Positions 9,301 to 17,700 of a stretch of 51,251 nt of DNA are shown here, piece by piece (within the stretch, counting starts at the first letter, position 1; each line of letters begins with the position of its first letter). This DNA comes from Nostoc sp. FACHB-973. GTDB lineage: Bacteria > Cyanobacteriota > Cyanobacteriia > Cyanobacteriales > Nostocaceae. The translations under genes and the position numbers were made by a program. The notes under the pieces were generated by a model. It made no database searches. It had not been told where the DNA came from and saw nothing but the letters and a program-made list of their open reading frames with translations. The stretch lies in contig NZ_JACJSJ010000057.1 of assembly GCF_014698115.1 (NCBI RefSeq), positions 1 through 51,251 on the forward strand, in the 5' to 3' direction.

Positions 9301-10693
9301 CCTGGAATAAAGGGTTATAACTCATGCTGCGTTCTGGTTGTAATTTTTCTACCAGAAACTCAAAGGGGATGTCTTGATGAGAGTATGCATCTAAACAAGT
9401 TTGGCGAGTTTGTTGCAGGAACTCGATAAAGTTTTGCTCAGGTTTGATTTGGTTACGCAGCACCAATGTATTGACAAAAAAGCCGATTAATGATTCTGTT
9501 TGGCTATGTGTGCGGTTGGCAATGGGAGAGCCAATACACAGATCGTTTTGGCGACTGTAACGAGAAAGCAGAATACTCAAAGCCGCCAACAAAGTCATAA
9601 ACAGACTTGTGCCTTGTTGTTGATTGAGGGTTTTAATAGCAAGAGTTAATTCTGGGGTTAGGGAGTAGAGATGGCGTGCGCCTCGGTAGCTTTGCTGTGC
9701 TGGACGGGGATAATCGGTGGGTAACTCCAGTAATGGGGAAGCATCCTTGAGTTGATGTTTCCAATAGTTGATTTGGTTTTCTAATACTTCCCCTTGTAAC
9801 CAGTTTCGTTGCCAAGCTGCATAGTCGCTGTATTGAATGGCCAGAGGGGCAAGGTTTGGAGTCTGACCTTGGGTAAAGGCGGTGTAAGCTTGCCGTAACT
9901 CACGAACAAAGACACCCATTGACCAGCCATCACTGATAATGTGATGCATATTAATGAGCAACACATATTTTTGTTCTTTGAGTTGCAGCAGTTTGGCTTT
10001 AAACAAAGGCCCAGTATTTAAGTCAAACAGTTCTTGAGCATGAGCATCGATTAAATGTTGGAGAGTGGGGAGTGGGGAGTGGGGAGTGGGGAGTGGGGGG
10101 GATGAGGGGGATGAGGGGGATGAGGGGGATGAGGGGGATGAGGGAGATGGGGGAGAAGTTGCAGCACTCTTCCCACTCTGCCCCCTACTCCCTACTTCCC
10201 ACTCACCACTCCCCAGTCTCTGGTAGGTTAAAACTTCGATGTTGTCTAAATTTTTGATTGCAACTTGGGGTTGTCCCGCTACTGTGGGAAAATACATCCG
10301 GAGGGTGGCATGGCGGTTAAGCAGATAAGCCAAACTAGAATGCAGGGCATTGATATTTAGGTTGCCGTCGAGTTGTAAAGCGATCGGCATATTGTAACTA
10401 GCCGATCGCCCTTGAAGTTGGGCTAACAGCCAGAGGCGTTGTTGAGCAAAGGAAAGGGGTTTCGGAGCATCATCTCTTAAAACGGGAATTTCTTCTGGTA
10501 TGACAGCTTGGGTTTTAGCAGAATTTAAAAATGCTAATATATCTGCTTTGTTGATTTGAATTTCCTGCTTGAGTTCAGAGGTTAAGGCGTTTTTGCTAGT
10601 ACGAATTCGTAACTTATCATCTTCAGCCCAAATTCGGCAGCCTATATTCTGCAAACGCTGCATTAAAGAAACCACTTGCTGATTTTTTGTCAT
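6377..10693 (-). CDS. aptD: AptD, terminal NRPS: docking-C-A(Phe)-PCP-TE
   Basis: 1438 residues. Order: TubC-type N-terminal docking domain (about 1-60), condensation domain (about 75-560, HHIISDGW), adenylation domain (about 565-1060, YTSGSTGRPKG near 730), carrier domain with LGGHSLLAMKLL near 1103, and a type I thioesterase (GYSSG near 1235, His in PGNHGAI near 1411). The pocket read by alignment to PheA is D-A-W-T-V-A-G-V-C-(K), a Phe code, matching the Phe usually found at position 6 of anabaenopeptins. The TE should release the chain by joining its C-terminus to the lysine side-chain amine. A 9-bp/7-bp tandem repeat inserts about 50 residues (SPS repeats, residues ~159-209) into the N-lobe of the condensation domain, frame kept. 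Outside the pocket the A domain is nearly the same as AptC A1, which suggests recombination. The Uma2 gene separates it from aptC. Confidence 0.93.
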   Translation of the reverse strand: MTKNQQVVSLMQRLQNIGCRIWAEDDKLRIRTSKNALTSELKQEIQINKADILAFLNSAKTQAVIPEEIPVLRDDAPKPLSFAQQRLWLLAQLQGRSASYNMPIALQLDGNLNINALHSSLAYLLNRHATLRMYFPTVAGQPQVAIKNLDNIEVLTYQRLGSGEWEVGSRGQSGKSAATSPPSPSSPSSPSSPSSPSSPPLPTPHSPLPTLQHLIDAHAQELFDLNTGPLFKAKLLQLKEQKYVLLINMHHIISDGWSMGVFVRELRQAYTAFTQGQTPNLAPLAIQYSDYAAWQRNWLQGEVLENQINYWKHQLKDASPLLELPTDYPRPAQQSYRGARHLYSLTPELTLAIKTLNQQQGTSLFMTLLAALSILLSRYSRQNDLCIGSPIANRTHSQTESLIGFFVNTLVLRNQIKPEQNFIEFLQQTRQTCLDAYSHQDIPFEFLVEKLQPERSMSYNPLFQVMLAVENDESADLNFPGLEIESLGVTCPFAKFDLTLMVVESDNQLNCSWEYATDLFEKSTIQRMAEQFEVLLKGIVDNPNQPIKSLPLMTAAQLLQLQRWNQTQTEYPEDKTLVDLFEQQVEKNPHNIALVFESHSLTYQQLNQKANQLAHYLIQNQQIQPDTLIGICIDRSLEMIIGVLGVLKAGGAYVPIDPNYPQERIGLMLEDSGISVLLTQSFVLEKLPLAELENSPQVICLDEENFTEELIENPSPKSKPDNLAYVIYTSGSTGRPKGVMIEHRGLINMTLAIAQVLQIQPQSRLLQFASFSFDASIWEIATALAAGACLYLAKKETLLPSQDLVKFLGDRQISHITLPPSVLSLLPQATLPDWQVVVTAGEACPTELVTQWAKGRRFFNGYGPTESTVCAAIALCQPNGKKPPIGKPLANIRIYILDTHNQPLPPEIPGELCIAGVGLARGYLNRPETTAEKFIELELFGKLERIYKTGDLAKWNCDGNLEYLGRIDDQIKLRGFRIELGEIESLLLQHPLVKEAIVTLYKTESNQSLVAYLTGKIPTDLSTQLKNHLKSRLPDYMVPAQIVVLDELPLTPNGKIDRKALPAPDSRIEGLYEAPRNEIEQQLAQILSAVLERQKIGIHDNFFDLGGHSLLAMKLLNNIQQIFGQQLSLSSLFQNPTIAQLAQQLCDTEVQHSHPDLLSLQPLGNATPLFFLPGANGHGFYFRDLASNLGTEHPVYGLETPGRDGLSPLPDSVPAHASQLIELLHQQQTKSPYILVGYSSGCAVAFEMAAQLEQQGETVGLLAILDAGLVSRPEYLTNRTDLDWIWQSIQRIEAIKGISLGLEYDDLAASPDDQARWDLAAEYLYRYNVLPEHSTLSLLKNNLQVMQVLTLNYANYQPNYCISAPIVLFRAQEVKEIVVQELQGCSDYNLPDLGWQAFTQKPVKVISIPGNHGAILYEPNVKILAAELQNLIGLESYT
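10067..10215. repeat. In-frame tandem repeat inside the aptD condensation domain
   Basis: On the plus strand this is about four GGGGAGT heptamers (10067-10095) followed by about five 9-bp GATGAGGGG units (10096-10145) and degenerate copies to about 10215. On the coding strand the 9-bp unit reads Ser-Pro-Ser, so each unit adds three residues without a frameshift. The insertion separates strands of the C-domain N-lobe between NIEVLTYQRL and LQHLIDAHAQELFDL; in AptC C2 the same stretch is a short normal linker. Confidence 0.9.
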
Positions 10694-10783
10694 AATATTT
10701 AGTTGGACACAATCAAAATTGACTGTCGATATGAGTCAGGAATTATTAACAGTAAATAGTAAGTTGGAGAGTTTTTACAATTT

Positions 10784-11380
10784 TTAACTCAGTTCTGGTT
10801 TCTGGGCGAACGCTTCCAATTCTACATCCTGGTACAGGTCGGTAAAAGGCGCGGTTAGATTAATACTTCGGAGTTCAAAAGTTTGGTCATCAGGTGTATA
10901 AGTTTGCAGCACCCATAGTCCCTGTTCATTACGGCGAAAGGTTTCAAGTCGTTGGTGTTTGGTGTTAACTAAAACGTATTCTTCTAGGCTGTCAAGGGTT
11001 TGATAGTCGTTGAATTTATCACCTCTGTCAAAGGCTTCGGTGGACTGAGATAGGACTTCAATAATAAGTTTGGGAAAGCGTTTATAGGTGGAAGTTTCTC
11101 GGTCTTTAGAGTCGCAGGTGACGATGATATCGGGGTAATAAAAGCAGTTACGTTTTTCAATCTGGGCTTTAATATCGGCAAAGTAAACTCGACATTCTGA
11201 CCCTCTAAAGTGGTTACGAATCAAAATAAATAGGTTTCCAACAATAGTGTTATGGGTATCAGTTGTTCCCGCCATTGCGTAAACTTCGCCATCAATATAT
11301 TCGTGCTTGATGTCGCTTTTTTCTTCTAGTTGGAGGTAGGCTTCGGGAGTCAGAAAAATGGAATCAGATAGGGCAATCAT
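10784..11380 (-). CDS. Uma2 family (DUF820) PD-(D/E)XK nuclease-like protein
   Basis: 198 residues from ATG 11380, the usual length of this family, which is greatly expanded in cyanobacteria. The N-terminus (LTPEAYLQLEE...KHEYIDGEVYAMAG) and the nuclease-like core YYPDIIV...PKLIIEVLS with a downstream Tyr/Leu pattern (DYQTLDSLEEYVLV) are diagnostic. The Asp of PDIIV and the Glu of IIEVLS would be the metal ligands. The cellular role of these proteins is not established; a restriction-type or mobile-element-linked nuclease is assumed from the fold. It lies between aptC and aptD on the same strand, about 90 bp upstream of aptD and about 420 bp from aptC, next to a MITE-like element. It is not part of known apt gene sets and looks like an insertion into the operon. 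Confidence 0.88.
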   Translation of the reverse strand: MIALSDSIFLTPEAYLQLEEKSDIKHEYIDGEVYAMAGTTDTHNTIVGNLFILIRNHFRGSECRVYFADIKAQIEKRNCFYYPDIIVTCDSKDRETSTYKRFPKLIIEVLSQSTEAFDRGDKFNDYQTLDSLEEYVLVNTKHQRLETFRRNEQGLWVLQTYTPDDQTFELRSINLTAPFTDLYQDVELEAFAQKPELS

Positions 11381-11797
11381 AGGTTAAGTTTTTGATTAAA
11401 AGATCAATTTTACTTGAGAGGTTGTTTGAAAAGTAATATGTTGTGATTTTAATCGAATTATTACCCCCCTTAGTCCCCCCTTATAAAGCAATACGGTTCA
11501 GTTAAGGCTAAAACTCTTGGTCAAATTCAAATTTTTTAACGAACCGCCAAGGACGCAAAGGACGCAAAGAGAAGAAAGAAAGAAAGAAAGAAAGGCTTAA
11601 CTGAACTGTATTGCCTTATAAAGGGGGGAAACAAGAAAATCCGGTTCCCTCACGCCACTTGCTTCAAGCCGGGGAACCCGTCTAACGCAGTGGCTCCCCT
11701 TTATAAGGGCAGGGTTAGGGTGGGGTAAAAAAATATTTGATACATCAATCATGACTTTTCAAACATCCTCTGAGGATGTGTTTTCAGTTGTAGTAGT
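11381..11797. other. aptC-Uma2 intergenic region
   Basis: About 417 bp without a gene. Besides the MITE-like element it holds C-run/G-run arms: TTAGTCCCCCCTTATAAA, CCCCTTTATAAGGGCAGGG, and a GCCACTTGCTTCAAGCCGGG...CCCGTCTAACGCAGTGGC stretch at about 11655-11691 that matches the gene-disperse GGGTTCCC repeats of Nostoc. These could act as transcription terminators or attenuators between aptC and the downstream genes (inference). No promoter was identified for aptD. Confidence 0.5.
11488..11614. mobile_element. 127-bp MITE-like element with 8-bp target duplication
   Basis: Terminal inverted repeats of about 22 bp: GCAATACGGTTCAGTTAAG at the left and, inverted on the right, GCAATACAGTTCAGTTAAG, with two mismatches overall. 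It is flanked by direct repeats CTTATAAA at 11480-11487 and 11615-11622. Removing the element restores a palindrome of CCCCCC TTATAA(A) GGGGGG, a sequence common between Nostoc genes. The interior carries an ACGCAAAGG duplication and an AAAG microsatellite and has no coding potential. No transposase is in the window, so it would be moved in trans. Confidence 0.75.
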
Positions 11798-14700
11798 TTA
11801 TAGTTCAATTTCCTCTTCGTCTGAGTTTAAAGGTTGCATACTTTCGTCAGTAGAATTAACCCAAATGCAGGTATCTAGATAATTCGCTAATTCACTGAGA
11901 GTGGGGAATTCAAATATCTTCCGCAGAGGTAATTCCACTTTGAATTTATCACGGATGCGGGCAATCAGTTGAGTTGCTAATAAAGAATGTCCCCCTAAGT
12001 TGAAGAAGTTGTCTTGTCGAGCGTAGGCGTAGCCCGCCGTAGGCATCGCTTGATATTTAAGCAGCTTCGCCCACAATTCGGCAAGCAATTTTTCTGTGGA
12101 GGTGACGGGCAATTCAATGTCTGTTGATGAAACTGCTGTATGTGGCGCGGGTAAAGCTTTACGATCTACTTTACCATTTGGTGTTAATGGCAGTTTTTCT
12201 AAGACAGTAAAATGACTAGGAATCATATAATCAGGCAGATTTTTAGCCAGAAAATCCCGCCATTCTGCTAATATTGCTGGATCGACTTGATTGGTGCGAT
12301 ATTGCAATGGTTGATTTGCGTAATTTTGCCAATTATTGAGTTTTAAATTATGCTTTTGCGGAAAACGTGGTAGTGTCACTTCATCATTAATATTCCTTTG
12401 AAAAACAACATCGTAACCAGCAAATTCTGTGGGATTATATTGTATAAAAGGCGTATAAGCCAAATTTTGTACTAAAGTTCGGAACGCTTCAGGTTCTACC
12501 CCCAATTTGGCTTGGGCTACTGCTGCTTTTAAGTCCCAAACAGTACCATCTAATTGACCAATTGTTTCTAACAGCGCCATTTCTGAGGTCAGACGAGCAT
12601 TGGGAATATTCTGAATACCTAGCAAATCTGGTTGCTGAGTTGTTAAAATTTTCTCGATTGTTTCCAGATTCAATTGCTGGGTTTGCCAATCTAACCATTG
12701 AGGTTCGGCAACAGGAATATCTTTTTGATCTAAATGTAAAACAACGTCATAACGAAAACGGCTCATTTCTGTGTGAGCATAACCCCGTTGCAATTGAATT
12801 TGCACGTGACTAATGCGAGGAATTCGTTGTTTGAGAGCGATGAAGAAATCAGGGTCAATTAATAATTCGGCTTCGGTGCGGATGCTTTTTTCAATCTGTT
12901 GACGCAAGTCTTTAATTGATAATTCATCGGGGGCGCGATAAAATTCAACTGCGGTGTGGAAAGCTTCTAGTAAATGCAGATTTCGCACATCGCCAATAAA
13001 GATTGCTCCCTGAGTTGCCACAGCTTTGATAGCCCCCTCCAGTACTTCCAATAAGTAATCCAAAGATGGAAAATACTGGATGACAGAATTGATGATTACC
13101 AAATCATAAGCATTTGTTTCAATGCCATCAAATTGGTTAGCTGCACTAGCTTTTAAGGTAACTTTCTCATTGAGAGATTGCTGTTTAAGATGTTGTTCAA
13201 TATACTGCAATGCGTCAGGTGAAAAATCTGTACCTAAATAATGCTGACAATGGGGCGCAATTTTAAACAATAATAAACCTGTTCCACAACCGATTTCCCA
13301 AATTCGTTGCCCTTGGAGTGACAAAATTTGGGCAACTGTTGTATCTCGCCATTCCTGCATGGCCGCTTGGGGAATGGCTTCTCCTGTGTAGCTATCATTC
13401 CAACCTGCTAGATTGAGGGTTGGATCATCGGTTAGGATTTTTTGTTGGGAATAGCTATCGTTGAAAACTTGTTGCCATAATTCGACTTGTTCAGAGGTTG
13501 TAGACGTTGCTTGCAACGTCTCTACATTTGTTGGCGTAGGTACAATATAACCCAGCAAGCGTTGAGCGATCGCATTTTCTCCTTCCAGAATCACAACTGC
13601 TTGTTGAATTTTCGGGTGTTTGGCTAATAAAGCTTCAATTTCACCCAATTCGATGCGAAAACCCCGCAGTTTTATTTGGTTGTCAATCCTTCCCAGATAT
13701 TCTAAGTTACCGTCTGGCAACCATCTGGCTAAATCTCCGGTTTTGTAGACTCGTTCTCGTTCGCCTAACAATTCAAGTTCGATGAATTTTTCGGCTGTGA
13801 GTTCGGGACGGTTGAGATAGCCACGCGCTAAACCAGCACCAGCAATACAAAGTTCCCCAGGTATACCAGGAGGTAGGGGTTGATTTTGGTTATCTAAGAT
13901 GTAAATACGGGCATTGGCAATAGGCTGTCCGATCAATAAATCGCCAACCAGATCCATTTTTTTGGTTGCTTCGTAGACACAACACCCCACAACTGCTTCT
14001 GTCGGCCCATATTCGTTGATTAGTCTGGTATCAGGTGCATGAGTCAGCCACGGCATTATTTGGTTAGCGTGTAATGCCTCACCGCCTAAAACAAAGGCAT
14101 TAACTCGATTCGGCATCACATCAGGATCGAGTTGCTGATTGAGTATTTCCAGATGGGAAGGCGTGATTTTAACTAGGGAGAGATGATTGTTGTGTTTGAC
14201 GATATTTGCTAAAGCTTCAATTTCTTCTTTTTCTCTTACCAAGGTGGTGGTACGCCCACAAATTAAAGGTAGGTATAGAGAGGTAATGGTGGCATCAAAG
14301 CTAAGGGAAGACTGTACAGGTGTACCTTGCCCTTGGGCTACTGCATAGAAATCTTTTGCCCAGTGTAAATAGTTACTTAAACCCCGGTGGGTTAGTTCTA
14401 CGCCTTTGGGTCGGCCAGTAGAACCTGATGTGTAAATGACGTAAGCTAAATCATCAGGTTGACTGTGGCAATTTGGGTTATTTAGAGATTGGTTGGCAAA
14501 GTTATCTTTATCCAAACATAATACCTGCCGGGAGTGGGAAAGAGTTTCTTTATCCCCACTCCCCACTCCCCACTCCCCACTCCCCAATTTGAGTTGACTA
14601 TGGGTGAGCAAAACTCTTGCCCCACAGTCTTCGAGCATAAAATTAATTCGCTCTTGTGGGTAGTTGGGGTCAATTGGCACATAAGCCCCGCCTGCTTTGA

Positions 14701-17700
14701 GGATACCAAATAAGCCAATGACCATAGAAAGCGATCGCTCTACACAAATCGCTATCAATGGATTATCAGGCAATTGTTGTTCTTTTTTCAGTTGCAACAA
14801 ATAATCTGCCAGCTGATTTGCTTTTTGATTTAATTCTTGATAACTCAAGCTTTGATCTTCAAACACCACGGCAATGTTATCGGGAGTTTCTGCTACCTGT
14901 TGTTCAAACAGAGTCACTAGTGTCTGGTTTTCGGGATAATCAATATTGGTTTGATTCCAAATTCGCAGTTGCTGAATTTCTGCTGTTGTCATTAAGGGCA
15001 GCTTACCGATCGCCTGTTGGGGATTTTCGGCGATTGCTTCCAGCAAAACTTCAAAATGTCCCGCCATCCGCCGAATTGTTGCTGCCTCGAATAAATCAGT
15101 GGCATATTCCCACATACAATGCAGCTGGTCGTTCCTTTCGCAAAGATCCAATGTCAAATCAAACTTGGCAAATGGATAACTTTGCTCTAACCATTTAATA
15201 TCAAGCCCTGATAAACTAACATTTTTCCCTGCCCCTTCGGTGTTTTGCAACACTATCATCACTTGAAATAAGGGGTTATGGCTGAGACTGCGTTCTGGTT
15301 GCAACTGTTCTACTAAATATTCAAAGGGAATATCTTGATGAGCGTAGGCATCTAAGCAAGTTTGGCGGCTTTGTTGGAGTAAATCGCCAAATCCTTGCTC
15401 TGGCTTGATTTTGCTGCGTAATACTAAAGTATTGACAAAAAAGCCGATTAACCCTTCTGTGTAGCTATGGGTGCGGTTAGCGATCGCAGTTCCAACACAT
15501 AAATCCTCTTGGCGGCTGTAACGAGATAGTAAGATATTAAAAGCCGTCAATAGAGTCATAAACAAAGTCACGCCGTGTTTTTGACTGACGATTTTGAGTT
15601 TCTGGGTCAATTCGCTACTGAGACAATATTCCTCGCGTCCACCTTGGTAACTTTGCTGCGCTGGGCGGGGATAATCGGTAGGCAAATCTAGCAATCGGGG
15701 AGCATCGCCTAGTTGTTGTTTCCAGTAATTTTCCTGACTTGATAAAATTTCTCCTTGTAACCAACTACGCTGCCAAGCTGCATAATCGCTATACTGAATC
15801 GGCAATGGTGGCAAATTCGGAGCATTTCCCCCAGCAAAAGCAGCATAAGCCTGTTCCCATTCGCGCTTAAATATCCCCATTGACCAGCCATCACTGATAA
15901 TGTGGTGCATATTCAAAAGCAGGATATTTTTCTCTTGGCTTAATTGCAGCAGTTTCGCTTTGAACAGAGGACCGGTATTTAAATCGAAGGGTTCTTGGGC
16001 GTGAATATCTGATAATCGTTGTACAGTTTCTGCTTGCGTGTGGCGATCGAGATGCTGTAAATCTGCAATAGCCAGTACTTCCATATCTTCTGCATTTTGA
16101 ACGACTAGTTGGGCTTCTCCTGACAGCGCCGGAAAGTAGGTGCGGAGAATGGTATGGCGTTGGAGGAGATACTCAAAACTTGCCCGCAACGCATCTATAT
16201 TCAACTTGCCATCAAGTTGCAGCGCTGTTGACATATTGTAGGTAGCCGAGGTTCCGGTGCCTTCAAGTTGGGCTAAAAACCACAGTCTTGATTGGGCAAA
16301 AGACAGAGTTTTGGGTTGATTTTCTGGCTGAGGTGTGATGATTCCCGAAGTAGGGTAGCACAGCTGTGCTACCCTACCGTCAATTTCTGTTGCTAACTCA
16401 GACAAAACACTTTGCTCAAATACTTTGCGGACAGGCAATTCCACCCCAAAACTATCACGAATACGGGTAACTAATTGGGTTGCTAACAGAGAATGTCCAC
16501 CCAATTCAAAGAAGTTGTCTCGACGACCAATAGACTTAGCTTTTAAAATATCTTGCCATAAACTAGCCAGCAATTCTTCTGTTGGAGTGGCTGGCATTTC
16601 CCAGTTAGTTGAAGTGGCGATATCTGGTGTTGGTAATGCTTTACGATCTAGTTTACCGTTAGGACTAAGGGGGAATTTATCCAGTACCAAAATCTGGCTA
16701 GGAACCATATAATTCGGCAGGCGAATTTTCAGATAGTCCTTGAGTAGGGTAGCACAGCTGTGCGCCCCTACTAAATTAACGGATTTTTCCGCCGCAGTGA
16801 CATAACCTATTAACCTGGGATTACTATCAGTTTCATGTAAAATTACAACAGCTTCTTTAACTGATGGATGTTGCAATAATAGCGATTCAATTTCACCCAA
16901 TTCGATGCGGAAGCCCCGTAATTTAATTTGATCGTCAATGCGACCGAGATATTCAAGGTTGCCATCATTTCCCCATTTTGCTAAGTCGCCAGTTTTATAA
17001 ATTCGCTCAATTTTACCGAATAATTCAACTTCAATAAATTTTTCGGCAGTAGTTTCAGGACGATTCAGATAGCCTCTTGCTAAACCGACGCCAGCAATGC
17101 ATAATTCTCCAGCTATGCCAGCGGGTAATGGTTGATTATGTGCATCTAAAATGTAGATGCGGGTATTGGCTAATGGTTTACCAATAGGGGGTTTTTTGCC
17201 ATTGGGATGACAAATTGCGATCGCTGCACCAACTGTAGATTCTGTAGGTCCATAGCCATTAAAGAAACGTCGTCTTGTTGCCCATTGTGCCACTAATTCC
17301 GCTGGGCAAGCTTCACCACCAACGACTATGGTTTGCAAATCTGGTAAGGTCGCTTGAGGTAATACCGATAAAACTGAAGGAGGTAATATAGTGTGGGAAA
17401 TTTGGTGTTCAGCTAAGAAATTAACTAAGCCTTGACCGGGTAACAAAGTTTCTTTTTTGGCAAGATATAAACAAGCGCCCGTGGCTAAAGTGGGAGCAAT
17501 TTCAGCAACGGAGATATCAAAACTAAAAGAAGCAAACTGAAGAAAACGACTTTGGGGTTGAATTTGAAAATTGTTAACCACTGCTAAAGTTAAATTGGTC
17601 AGCCCGCGATGTTCAATCATCACACCCTTGGGTCTTCCTGTGGAACCAGAAGTATAAATTACATAAGCTAAATTATCAGGCGTAGTTTTTGGACTGGGAT

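Noticed and set aside
14758..15198. Long plus-strand frames inside the NRPS genes (for example 146 codons)
   Set aside because: They are antisense shadows of conserved domain coding with no protein family features.
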